64,000 bases of DNA from positions 1 through 64,000 of the forward strand of contig NZ_UQBH01000007.1 in the NCBI RefSeq assembly GCF_900539295.1, given 5' to 3'. Positions 6,515 to 15,575 of this stretch are shown in pieces. The first letter of the stretch is position 1; every line of letters begins with the position of its first letter. Under the pieces are notes generated by a model. It saw only the letters and a program-made list of their open reading frames with translations, did not search any database and was not told where the DNA came from. The stretch comes from an uncultured Megasphaera sp. GTDB lineage: Bacteria; Bacillota; Negativicutes; Veillonellales; Megasphaeraceae. Both the position numbers and the translations under genes were made by a program.

Positions 6515-8515
6515 TCACTTTTGATAGACATTTGATGCCAATTCCTTACGCATTTTGAACATCAGGGAATCATACTGCTTTTCCCGTTCTTTCTGGGCCT
6601 TGCTGTATGCCGCGACATCGTTTAAGAAGGCAGCATAATTGCGCTTCTTCAAATCGGCAAATTCATGCAGTACTTTTTCAGAAATCTGGTCCAGGCTGCA
6701 GTCGGATACAAATTGAAGAACCGCATCGATCTGAAGGTTCCACAAAGGATAGGCCCATTTCAAGATGGTGATTCGGTCTTCGCTTTTTGGGCAGGAAAAG
6801 AGAATCTTGGAAACAGCCTCTTGAAAAGCCAGGGTCCGCTTGTATAAGTCATTTTCAGCAGCAAATTTATCCTGCAGGTCTCCGCCAGGCTGAAATGCAT
6901 ATTTCTGATAGATACCCTTCCGTTCTTTCAAGAAGAAGTCGTCGATTTGCTGTTTATAGGCTGCCAGTTGGTCCATCAGCTTTCCTTGGACGAATTCATT
7001 CTTCTCATCTAGGACCAATTCTTTCAAGCTCCAGGCAACGAGGGGTTCCATCCCTTCTTCAATTTTTCGGCGAAGGCTCTGCCAGTCCTTGTACCACGCG
7101 CTCCAAACTTCCGCTTCGATGTCGTCCTCTTCGCAGAGGTGCTGCAGTTCTTGACGCCGCGTCGATTTGAATACCCGGTAATCATCGCTCCAAGACTGCC
7201 ACAAAGCGATAGCTTCTTGGACTAATTCCTTATGGGTTTCAAAATATTCAATTTTGAGCAAGGCCTTTTTTATGATCTTAGCCGTATTTTCAGCAATGAA
7301 GGAAAAAGATGGTCGGGGTTCCGCATCCAAGGCGGCCCAAGCCGTGAGGGACTGCTCATCGGCATCTAAGTCGTCGAGCCGCTCTTCCAATGCATCGGCC
7401 TGTTCCTTGACGGAGATTAATTTTTCCTTGACCTGATTCATATCGAGGGAGAAACGCTGGCAGAAGAAGTGCTGCCGCCTTTCCAGCAAGGCATTTTCAT
7501 CTGCAGTCAGATGGGGATCGGCCTCGTATTTTCGGGACAAGGTCAGACTGATGACGTTGAACTCGCGTATAATGTCGTCCTTCAGGCCTTCGTATTCGTC
7601 TAATTTTTCCAGCAGCGTCCCAATCCAGCGCTGGATTGCCGTATAGTACTGGATAAGCGAAGTGTCGATAGCCGACACATCGTAATCGCCCAGCATATCA
7701 TGATAGTCGAAAGTTTCTGACAAGGGAATAAGCGCACTAATCTGCCCAATGCGATCCTGTAAATCCGCCATCAAGTTCGGTGTTTCAAAGTATACCTGAT
7801 GGTATAATTCCGTAATGGAATCATCCGTAAAGATGGGTTGCAGTCCATGTCGTACAAAGAGATCCAGCGTAAATTGGAGGCGTTCTTTTTCTGTATAAGC
7901 CTTGTTATCGACCGCAACGTCGTCTTTATAGGTTGAACCCGCGACGAGAATAGGACTATAGGGAATTACACTACCTTTGTCAGTGTTAAAGGGATAAAAA
8001 TTCTTGTCGAGGTCAACGCCTCGTATTGTATCACCAGTTCGATAGAGCCAATAACGACGATTTAATATACGATCGCCACCCCCCTCTCGAAAAGGAAAGG
8101 ATGGGTCTGAAATAATGGCTCTAAGCGTATCAAAGAGGGGCAATTTCCAGTCCGCATAGCCGTCGCCATCAAAGGCTTGAACGACCCTTTCGGCTTCGCG
8201 TTTGGCATAATCGCCGCCCCCACCCTTTTTACAGCAAGGGAAGTGCTTCAGATTGGCCCATAGATATCCTGTATCTCTGTCAAAGAAGACCTTCGGCTTA
8301 TTTTTAATGAAGAACCAGCGCTGCTTTTTGATGGCGTCTAAAATTATGTTGCGGCTGTCATTATATAGCCGATTCGCTTCACCGTTCATGACTTGAAGTT
8401 TCTCCTTCACGGCAGCAATTTCATCTTTTTTCCGTCCTTCTCCGACCCCATCCAAACCCTTCAATCTCTCCAGCAGTCCTTGCTGATTCGCTAATAAGGT
8501 TGATAATTCTGACAT
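6515..8515 (-). CDS. DUF1566 (Lcl-type) domain protein with long helical/coiled-coil tail
   Basis: This 666-residue protein starts at the ATG with GGAAGGGG upstream. Residues 1-70 are coiled coil. About 70-215 match the Lcl/DUF1566 pattern of a C-type-lectin-like fold: FDRDTGYLWANL, then WKLPLFDTLRAI (the usual W-R-L-P-T-x-x-E-L motif), then YWLYRTGD and IPYSPILVAG. The remaining 450 residues are predicted helical and charged with no enzyme motif I can name. There is no signal peptide, unlike many secreted DUF1566 proteins, which suggests a cytoplasmic ligand- or protein-binding role. It is the first gene of the leftward island operon and is tightly linked to the LRAT-like gene. Confidence 0.6.
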   Translation of the reverse strand: MSELSTLLANQQGLLERLKGLDGVGEGRKKDEIAAVKEKLQVMNGEANRLYNDSRNIILDAIKKQRWFFIKNKPKVFFDRDTGYLWANLKHFPCCKKGGGGDYAKREAERVVQAFDGDGYADWKLPLFDTLRAIISDPSFPFREGGGDRILNRRYWLYRTGDTIRGVDLDKNFYPFNTDKGSVIPYSPILVAGSTYKDDVAVDNKAYTEKERLQFTLDLFVRHGLQPIFTDDSITELYHQVYFETPNLMADLQDRIGQISALIPLSETFDYHDMLGDYDVSAIDTSLIQYYTAIQRWIGTLLEKLDEYEGLKDDIIREFNVISLTLSRKYEADPHLTADENALLERRQHFFCQRFSLDMNQVKEKLISVKEQADALEERLDDLDADEQSLTAWAALDAEPRPSFSFIAENTAKIIKKALLKIEYFETHKELVQEAIALWQSWSDDYRVFKSTRRQELQHLCEEDDIEAEVWSAWYKDWQSLRRKIEEGMEPLVAWSLKELVLDEKNEFVQGKLMDQLAAYKQQIDDFFLKERKGIYQKYAFQPGGDLQDKFAAENDLYKRTLAFQEAVSKILFSCPKSEDRITILKWAYPLWNLQIDAVLQFVSDCSLDQISEKVLHEFADLKKRNYAAFLNDVAAYSKAQKEREKQYDSLMFKMRKELASNVYQK

Positions 8516-8738
8516 GCTAAGTCCCCTTCCTATGATAGCGTGCAAAAATCGAACATTTCTATATGTTATAATTTCTACACTTATTCTATATAATCCTGCC
8601 AAGAAATTGAGCTTATTTGAGTTCCTTTTTCATATGTCCGTAAAGCTTTCTTGCGAAACTTACAGTCGGCCTATATTCGTAAGTTTTATTGAGTTATGAT
8701 AAATCCGATGTCATAGCATTATACAATATATAAAGAAA

Positions 8739-8798
8739 ACACTCCCTTTGAAGACGCTTGCCGGAACCTCTGGTATCTATCCGCTTCAAAGGGAGTGT
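8739..8798 (-). terminator. Terminator of the trimeric autotransporter gene
   Basis: Fifteen-base perfect arms (8739-8753 and 8784-8798) with a 30-base loop, followed on the minus strand by a T-rich run. It lies about 40 bases after the stop of the gene at 8841. The rest of 8516-8840 is AT-rich and carries no gene that I can see. Confidence 0.75.
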
Positions 8799-8840
8799 CT
8801 CTATGTTACGTTCTTATGATTTTGAAAAACCTTTCATAAC

Positions 8841-11800
8841 TTATTTACGTTTCGCAGCACGTACCCGTTCTACCGTCGGGTTGCCGTCTTTGTCGGTATG
8901 AACGGTGTCGACGGTGAACCGTTCTAATTCAGGAGCAAATTCAGTTAGAATCTTGTCCGAAAGGGTGGCTCCGTTGACCATAGCCCGATACAGCATGGCG
9001 GCAAATTCATAACGCGTCATGGGGCGGTCGCCGTCAAATCTTCCGTCAGGATAGCCATGAATCATGCCGTTTCCGGCCAGGGTGGCGACGTATTCATACG
9101 CCCAGTGATTCTGGGGAACGTCCGGGAAGAGCTGGAGCTTCGATGTATCGATTTTGCGGCCGGCATTGGAGTCGAGCATGGCTGACTTCATAGCTTCCAG
9201 TTCACGGCGCAGGTCTTTGATTTCCTTAGCCATGGCTACGCGGGACGTGGAAATGCTGTTGCCCTGACCAAACTTAATGGATACGCCGGCATTCACCATG
9301 TTGTTGCCATTGCCGACGGTTCCGCCGACGCTGAACATGGTGTCTTCATTAGGACGATAGAAGGCACCGACGGCTACCGAGTTTTCACCGCGGTAGTTGC
9401 CGTAACCGGCGGAGAAATCCCATTTGTCATCGGGGTCAAAATCGAGCGGATGAAGGGCTGCTAAGGCGGCAGCACCGGCACCAACTTCATCGATGCGGTT
9501 GTCCAGTTGATTGACCTTATTGTCCAAGTGGTTAATGGCCAGGCTGTTCTGGGCAACCTGCTGCTGAACGCCTTTGAGCTGGCTCACATTGACGGCGTCC
9601 GTATCGGCTTCACCGGCTTTGACATTGGTGATTTTTTGATTGTTGGCATTGATGCCGTCTGTTGTGATATACGTATTTTCACCGACGGCAATACTTTGAG
9701 AAGCCGTGATACTGCCATCATTGGCGTTGATGTGAATCGTGTTGGTTCCGTCGTCGCCCGTCAAAGTAATGTCGTTGGCAAGAGATACGTTATAGTCCGC
9801 TTCCTTGTCGTCCGTGGCTTCCGTTTTTTCTACTTTAATGCCGTTACCGGCAGAAACGGTACGATGCTTTCCGGCTTCTGTTGCAGCGTTATCGACGGCC
9901 TTGTCCAGGGCTTCAATAGCTTCGGTGACATTCATATCGTTATTGACGACATTGCCTTTGCCGGTTTCATTATCAAAATACTGACCGTCACCGACGATTT
10001 CATCGAATTTCTTTTTCGACGCCACATCTTCAATAACGACATCGGTATATGTGGCATTCCCGTCTTCATCGACACCTTTTATTTTTAAGGTTACTTCCCC
10101 TTTATCATCAACGATATAATTACCTCCATCGGGATTGGCAACGAGATGCTGGTCTCGAAGTTGTTGATCCGCTTTCATATCACCCATAGCGGCTTTGAGT
10201 TGTTCTTCCGTTGCAGCACGACCAACCATAGCAAAGTCGGAAACATCGAGAGTCTTGTTGGTCAAGCCGGTAATATGACCTACAGCCCCATCTATTTTAA
10301 TTTTCTTGCCTTCGGCAGAGCCAACTGTGACAATATCATTCAACTTAATGTTGTAATCGGTAATATTCGTAGTTTTATCAGTTGCAGGTGTTAAAACAAA
10401 ATTATCATCTACACTGACACTGGCATTTTCCGCATTAACTATATATGCCGTTTTACCGCTGGTTTCATCTTTTTCAGTACCAACAGATGCTATATTGGTC
10501 CCGGCAGAAACAACCCCACCGGCATTTGCAATTTGAGCCGTTAAATCGTTGGCTAAGTAATAAATCTGCTTACCATTAATAGCATCTGACGAGTTGGGAC
10601 TAATTCGCCCTTTAGCCACGTTAATGATACGTCGTTTATCACCGGGAGTACCCACTGAAACAACACCATTGTCACCGTCTGCGGCTGAAATATTCCACTT
10701 TGCATTATAAAAATCGCCAAGTTTTTCTTTGAAGTTTTTCAACTTTTTACGAGTAAACAAATTACCTTTTTTTACTTCACTAAAACTCCCCAAAGCCACA
10801 CTATAGTCAGTATCAGCTTCAACCTTACTCCATGCACCGATAGCAGTTGTATAGTCATATTTTGCACTGGCCTTAGAGCCTACGACAGTCGCACCAAAAA
10901 CATTATCCGGCACAGAGGAATCATAACCACCGATAAAAGAATAATTGGATTCTTTACCAATAGTGGATTTTGCACCTATAACAGTTGCTCCTTCACTGCC
11001 TGATTGAGCGCTATGCCCTACGGCTGTCGCATATGTAGCTCCACCGGTGATTATAGATTCCCCGCCCAAGGCCACACCATACGAACCGTTAGCATTTGTT
11101 TTATACCCGATAGCCAATGTCTCTTTAGCATTATCTATGATAGAAGCCTCACTCCCTATCGCGGTACTATATGTACCGTTAACGTTAGCTTTATATCCTA
11201 AAGAAATTGCTTGTTCAACATCTTCATTATCATCTGTGACTTGTGCGGTATAGCCTATCGCGATATTATTAAAGCCTTTAATATTTGAATTTGCACCCAA
11301 TGCTATCGAACCATCGGACTCATCATTAAGCGTAGTATTGGCCCCAATAGTGATACTCTCATCAGAGCCTGTACCTATATTAGACTTAACACCTATAGCA
11401 ATACTGTCATCAGACTCAGTTCCAATATGAGACTCGCTGCCAATAGCAACCGTCTTCTGTGCTGAATAATCAATTTTCGCCTTATGCCCAATAGCAAGGG
11501 AGTCATTAGATGTCCCTTCGATTGATGCATAATCACCTAGAGCAACAGCATACCAACTCTGAACTGATGCTCCATAACCAATCGCTGAGCCATACGATAC
11601 TTTATCCGTAACCTTTGAAAAAGACCCAATAGCCATACTATGCGAAGAATCGTTACCAACACTCGCTTTTATGCCCCCAATAGCAATAGCGTGATCCGAT
11701 TCAGTTCCGATTGTTACATCTTTACCTATCGCGATGCCTTCATCTGCTTCATCATTAATTTTAGTATTACCAGAACCTATAGCAATGGAGTCCTCTGATT

Positions 11801-12635
11801 TATCTCCGATGGCAATACCCGGGCCTATAACGATGCCTCTGCCTGAACCATCACTATCATTGCCCATTTTAGACCACGCACCAATTACAATACTAGCAGG
11901 CGATTTATTACTAGCCTCAGACCCGATAACGATTGAATAGTTACTGCCCGGCGATGTCGAAATTTGTTCAGCTTCTTCTAAGGATGGGCCATTTTTTGCC
12001 TTATACCCGATAATAACTGACTCATTTGTGTTGAAGCCGAATTCCATACCGTTACCAATTGCTACGGAGTCTGCTATATACGAAGTTACTTTGTTATCAT
12101 TGCCAATTAAAATTGTACTATTGATTTCTTCAGCCGATGTATTTCTACTCCCCAGAATTAGTGAGTTACGATAGTCCCAATAACCAAGAGGTTCATTGGT
12201 AAATAATTTATTATCATTACCAATAATCCATGAGGATTGTAATGATGAAATCGTGTTTCCATCACCGATAACATAGTTACTTCCAGTATCTATACCTAAT
12301 TCATTTTCATCACCGATAATATCATTATTAGCGGTATGTACTTTATTACCGTCCCCGACAACGGTGTTATCCTTCGCTCCACCGCCCATCGTATTTTCCG
12401 TGTCGATGTGGGCTGTGAAGTTGCCATTGGAATCAGTTGCCGTCGTCCAGCTTCCGTTGGTGGCGGCGTCTGCCATACCACCGGTGCCAGCCGTCAGAGC
12501 AACCACGGCGAGAACGGTTGCCATTTTCTTGGTGACTTGGCCTCCCGATTGTTTTCTGCTACTTCGAACCAATTCGGACACGACGACATATCGATGTTTT
12601 ACATGACTCCAAATAACCTTATAAATCCTATTCAT
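8841..12635 (-). CDS. Trimeric autotransporter adhesin with YadA-type head, anchor and C-terminal SLH domain
   Basis: This protein of about 1264 residues starts at MNRIYKVIW, an extended signal peptide region, with cleavage expected after ADA near residue 57. Residues about 85-600 hold many left-handed head repeats of the form SIAIG-x-GA. About 640-1040 are stalk and neck segments, including a second IAVGENTYITTDGINANNQKI neck. About 1080-1160 form the four-strand YadA-type outer-membrane anchor. After a short coiled coil comes one S-layer-homology domain (LFPDVPQNHWAYEYVATLA to MTRYEFAAMLYRAM), then a charged tail. It should sit in the outer membrane as a trimer, with the SLH domain reaching periplasmic peptidoglycan, as known for Negativicutes surface proteins. 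The region coding for the head (about 10.4-12.35 kb) is visibly more AT-rich than the rest. Confidence 0.9.
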   Translation of the reverse strand: MNRIYKVIWSHVKHRYVVVSELVRSSRKQSGGQVTKKMATVLAVVALTAGTGGMADAATNGSWTTATDSNGNFTAHIDTENTMGGGAKDNTVVGDGNKVHTANNDIIGDENELGIDTGSNYVIGDGNTISSLQSSWIIGNDNKLFTNEPLGYWDYRNSLILGSRNTSAEEINSTILIGNDNKVTSYIADSVAIGNGMEFGFNTNESVIIGYKAKNGPSLEEAEQISTSPGSNYSIVIGSEASNKSPASIVIGAWSKMGNDSDGSGRGIVIGPGIAIGDKSEDSIAIGSGNTKINDEADEGIAIGKDVTIGTESDHAIAIGGIKASVGNDSSHSMAIGSFSKVTDKVSYGSAIGYGASVQSWYAVALGDYASIEGTSNDSLAIGHKAKIDYSAQKTVAIGSESHIGTESDDSIAIGVKSNIGTGSDESITIGANTTLNDESDGSIALGANSNIKGFNNIAIGYTAQVTDDNEDVEQAISLGYKANVNGTYSTAIGSEASIIDNAKETLAIGYKTNANGSYGVALGGESIITGGATYATAVGHSAQSGSEGATVIGAKSTIGKESNYSFIGGYDSSVPDNVFGATVVGSKASAKYDYTTAIGAWSKVEADTDYSVALGSFSEVKKGNLFTRKKLKNFKEKLGDFYNAKWNISAADGDNGVVSVGTPGDKRRIINVAKGRISPNSSDAINGKQIYYLANDLTAQIANAGGVVSAGTNIASVGTEKDETSGKTAYIVNAENASVSVDDNFVLTPATDKTTNITDYNIKLNDIVTVGSAEGKKIKIDGAVGHITGLTNKTLDVSDFAMVGRAATEEQLKAAMGDMKADQQLRDQHLVANPDGGNYIVDDKGEVTLKIKGVDEDGNATYTDVVIEDVASKKKFDEIVGDGQYFDNETGKGNVVNNDMNVTEAIEALDKAVDNAATEAGKHRTVSAGNGIKVEKTEATDDKEADYNVSLANDITLTGDDGTNTIHINANDGSITASQSIAVGENTYITTDGINANNQKITNVKAGEADTDAVNVSQLKGVQQQVAQNSLAINHLDNKVNQLDNRIDEVGAGAAALAALHPLDFDPDDKWDFSAGYGNYRGENSVAVGAFYRPNEDTMFSVGGTVGNGNNMVNAGVSIKFGQGNSISTSRVAMAKEIKDLRRELEAMKSAMLDSNAGRKIDTSKLQLFPDVPQNHWAYEYVATLAGNGMIHGYPDGRFDGDRPMTRYEFAAMLYRAMVNGATLSDKILTEFAPELERFTVDTVHTDKDGNPTVERVRAAKRK

Positions 12636-12742
12636 AATAAACGTCTCCTCTCTCATGATTATTAGTATTATGGGATTGGTAATCAGCTATATGAATCAGA
12701 TTGGCTTTCTTCACAGCAGCCATCTATGTTGTTTTTGCTAAG

Positions 12743-13804
12743 CTATAATTTGTCCTGTAATTCAAGGACCTTTCCGTCGGCAAAGGTCATCTTTTGGATG
12801 GTGAATTCTAAGGTATAGTTATTGAGACCATCGGTGTAGATTTTCTTTTCCTTATCGATGAAGGGATTCAAGGATTTTTCGCTTTCGCTGTCAAAGGTCC
12901 AAATCTTATCGCTGCTGTAATCGGAAGCGGTGTAATTTTTATCGATGTTATCGATTTGGACGGGAAGGGTGACAGCGGTCTTTCCGTCTTTATCCTTAAC
13001 GTTCAGATAACCCATGACGGAGCTCACCTTTTTATCCGGCGTCGGCAGGGTATAACCGATCTGGAAGCGGATATAATGGGACGGGAAGAAGGAATTCTGA
13101 CTGACGATACTGCCGGCGATTCGATTGGATACGTCGAAGGCAGCGTCCATTTCTTTCTTGACCGGGGCATTGATTTCAGCCAGTTTTTCCTGCGTCGCCT
13201 TTTCCTGTTCCTGCATGAATTCGATTAAGTTGGCCACTTCGACGACCTGCCATTCGCCTCCGTCAATGGCCCGCATTTTGATTTTCAGGTCAAAGTCTTT
13301 GTCGACCTTCTTATCGTGGAGGATAAGGGTCACGATGGCAATGTTGCCGTCTATCTGCGTGCTTTTAACTCCGGAATACTCGAGATCCGGCGTATTTAAT
13401 TTCTGGCTGACTTCCTGAATCGAAGCCTGATTCTTGCCACCACTTTGGGCCGGCTTTTCAAAATTCCCCGTTTCGACGTATTTCTCGGTTTCGGTGATCA
13501 TCGTTTGAATCATGTTTTCTTTGAGGGCCGCGACGATGCCGGACACAAAGGCATTGGACGCGTCCTCGCCCAAGCTTTCCTGCATGAGGTCATCGAAGCC
13601 GCGGCTGTATAAAGACTTCAAATCAACATGGCGTCTAAAGGTCGGCAAATCGTGGTTTTCTATCGACTTTTGGACAAGTCCTAAAGAATAAGCCGGTGTC
13701 TTGACCCAATAGAGAAAATAAAACAACAAGGCTCCGATAAGAATGACTAAGACCGCGGAAAGACCGATAAGGACCTTGCGGTTCTTTTGAAATGCAAATG
13801 ACAT
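12743..13804 (-). CDS. DUF2939-like single-pass membrane protein
   Basis: This 353-residue protein starts at MSFAFQKNRKV, with GGAAGGA upstream. Residues 9-33 are one membrane segment, followed by VKTPAYSLGLVQKSIENHDL, which resembles the start of DUF2939 proteins (a repeat about residues passing from one loop to the next). The remainder is a soluble domain outside the inner membrane, ending in a beta-rich part. Function unknown. It lies upstream of the autotransporter in the same direction, 107 bases away, but a functional link is only a guess. Confidence 0.6.
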   Translation of the reverse strand: MSFAFQKNRKVLIGLSAVLVILIGALLFYFLYWVKTPAYSLGLVQKSIENHDLPTFRRHVDLKSLYSRGFDDLMQESLGEDASNAFVSGIVAALKENMIQTMITETEKYVETGNFEKPAQSGGKNQASIQEVSQKLNTPDLEYSGVKSTQIDGNIAIVTLILHDKKVDKDFDLKIKMRAIDGGEWQVVEVANLIEFMQEQEKATQEKLAEINAPVKKEMDAAFDVSNRIAGSIVSQNSFFPSHYIRFQIGYTLPTPDKKVSSVMGYLNVKDKDGKTAVTLPVQIDNIDKNYTASDYSSDKIWTFDSESEKSLNPFIDKEKKIYTDGLNNYTLEFTIQKMTFADGKVLELQDKL

Positions 13805-13849
13805 GATGACATCCTTCCCTTCCATTCGCCCCGCCTTTATTAAAAGCAA

Positions 13850-14194
13850 AATACTGTATACATATTTATGTTATATTTCTATATAAAATTCATAAATAAA
13901 ACAAAATAGTCCCATTTTATAAATTTTGTTTAAAATAGCAGGCATTATATAACACATTATAAATTAATTAAGGGCGAATATTTGTATAGCTTTCTTTCTA
14001 GTATAACATATTAATTGTCCTAATTCTGTCATAGTTAACACATTTTAACAATATTTCTATGATATTTTTTTAATATAAGAGTATGGGGTCATGCAAACCA
14101 GTTATAAATCATTTTGTGATGAAGACAAGGAATCGACCTAAACACTACGCCGAGCTTTATAAAATCAGCCCTTTCAGACAAGAGACAGACGCAA
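13850..14194. other. AT-rich intergenic region
   Basis: About 345 bases of very low GC with runs of A and T. I see possible -10-like hexamers on the minus strand (for example TATACT near 13998-14003) but no convincing -35, no open frame with a ribosome site and no clear hairpin. It probably holds the promoter of the gene at 12743-13804. Confidence 0.4.
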
Positions 14195-14242
14195 AACAGC
14201 CCTGCTCCACCATCATTTTGATGACGATGAAACAGGGCTGTT
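14195..14242 (-). terminator. Terminator of the YciI-like gene
   Basis: Arms AACAGCCCTG (14195-14204) and CAGGGCTGTT (14233-14242), followed on the minus strand by TTTTG. It lies 28 bases after the stop of the gene at 14271. Confidence 0.7.
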
Positions 14243-14270
14243 AGGAAATACCGGTGATGACTGCCTACCT

Positions 14271-14561
14271 TTATTCCGGCTTTATAGTAGATACCATGGC
14301 CGCTTTAAATTCATGGACTTCATAGCGAGCCATGTCGTCCTTAGCAAACACGTCTTCGGCGAGGATGGCGTCAAGTTCTTCCCGCGAAGTCAGGTTGGAC
14401 AGCATGATGCCGGCCTTAGGAATATCGATGTAGGGCCCGACGAGGACGAAATGTCCCAGATTAAAATGTTTGGTAAACCATTCCACATGCTGCTGAAATA
14501 AAGATTCTGCCTGGTCCTGAGGAATGTTTTCCGGATTCAAGTATTCGCTGATAATAAACAT
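14271..14561 (-). CDS. YciI family protein
   Basis: This 96-residue protein starts at MFIISEYL; AGGAGG lies 9 bases upstream, whereas the earlier in-frame start has no proper spacing. It shows the ferredoxin-like YciI pattern: a first strand, a long helix with HVEWFTKHFNLGHFVLVGP, then a strand with AGIMLSN and an acidic helix EELDAILAEDVFAKDDMARYEVHEF. The His and Asp in this fold are the candidate active residues. The biochemical role of the family is poorly known. It is monocistronic with its own terminator. Confidence 0.75.
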   Translation of the reverse strand: MFIISEYLNPENIPQDQAESLFQQHVEWFTKHFNLGHFVLVGPYIDIPKAGIMLSNLTSREELDAILAEDVFAKDDMARYEVHEFKAAMVSTIKPE

Positions 14562-14801
14562 GGTGCATGACCTCCTTTTCAATGGCTGAGTCGCTTTGAT
14601 ACTTACAGCTTACAGCATGGAGTTTAGTCCGGGCAAGGCGTTGCTTAGAAAATTTTGACACCTTTCGTCAGTTTCGGAGAGAAGGATTTTTATGTCGCAT
14701 GTCGAATTTGTAACATATGGATTGTTTTTCAGATCTGATAATTTATTTACTATTGAAGTGAAGACTGTTTCCCATAGGGATTTTCTAAAGGAGGCGTTTT
14801 G

Positions 14802-15566
14802 ATGAAGTGGAAGAAAGTTTTTTGTACCGGCCTTTTTGCAGGCCTTTTGACCGTAACGGGAATGACCGGCTTTGCCCTTGATCTGACCAAGGAAGCCGAC
14901 GTCATAAGCCGCAATCCGTCCAACGTCTATACGATGTACCTCGGCATGTCGGATGCAGAATTCAAAAAGAATTTTTCCGGCGTTACCGGTTGGAACTATA
15001 ATAACTCGACGCAGACCAAGATGTGGAAGCTGCCAAGTATTTTAGAAGCTTACGACAATGGCCAAATCGGCATTGTCCACACTTACGGCCGCTCTGAAAA
15101 GCACGACACGGTGCCCTACGTCATGAAACGCGAAGCCCTGGAGGCTGATTTTAAAAAGGGCCGGCCTTTAGGCAATTATTCCGCTATACTGAAGATGACC
15201 GTCAAATCGGATGACGTAAAAAAATTGAAGCCCGATGACGTCTCAACCATCATGCAGGAAGGCCTTTCGGATTTTAAATTGGCAGCCGACAATATGACCA
15301 AAGCCTTAGGAAAAGGTCCGACGGGCTCTCGTTATCTCGACGGACAGCTCAACGGAAGTGCTTTTGCCAAGCAAATCATCTACACCTGGGATACCAGCAG
15401 CCGCTCGGGATATTCCTTAAGCATTGCCTACAACATTCCCCAGCCCATCGACCGCAGCCGTCCGCAGCCCGTCGATTATACAGAGCATCCCGAGTTTGAC
15501 CCGGAAGACGTCATCATTACGCAGCTCGTAATGCAGCACTACGACTGGGATTTGGAAGACAAGTAG
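14802..15566 (+). CDS. Secreted hypothetical protein
   Basis: This 254-residue protein starts at the ATG after AAAGGAGG. Residues 1-26 form a typical signal peptide ending near GFA-LD. The mature part has no domain I recognise. It contains a GMSDAEFKKNFSGVTGW segment that recalls short secreted Negativicutes proteins, and an acidic C-terminus. No lipobox, cysteine pair or membrane segment follows, so it should be periplasmic. The next gene follows after 9 bases and is probably cotranscribed. Confidence 0.6.
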   Translation: MKWKKVFCTGLFAGLLTVTGMTGFALDLTKEADVISRNPSNVYTMYLGMSDAEFKKNFSGVTGWNYNNSTQTKMWKLPSILEAYDNGQIGIVHTYGRSEKHDTVPYVMKREALEADFKKGRPLGNYSAILKMTVKSDDVKKLKPDDVSTIMQEGLSDFKLAADNMTKALGKGPTGSRYLDGQLNGSAFAKQIIYTWDTSSRSGYSLSIAYNIPQPIDRSRPQPVDYTEHPEFDPEDVIITQLVMQHYDWDLEDK

Positions 15567-15575
15567 GAGGTTTCT

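Noticed and set aside
1..8515. A CRISPR array or cas operon beside the CARF proteins
   Set aside because: I looked for repeated 25-40 base units with regular spacers and for Cas10, Cas7 or Cas1 motifs and saw none. The two hairpin copies are 2.9 kb apart and are not an array.
8841..12635. Diversity-generating retroelement target in the DUF1566 protein or the adhesin
   Set aside because: No reverse transcriptase or template repeat is in the window.
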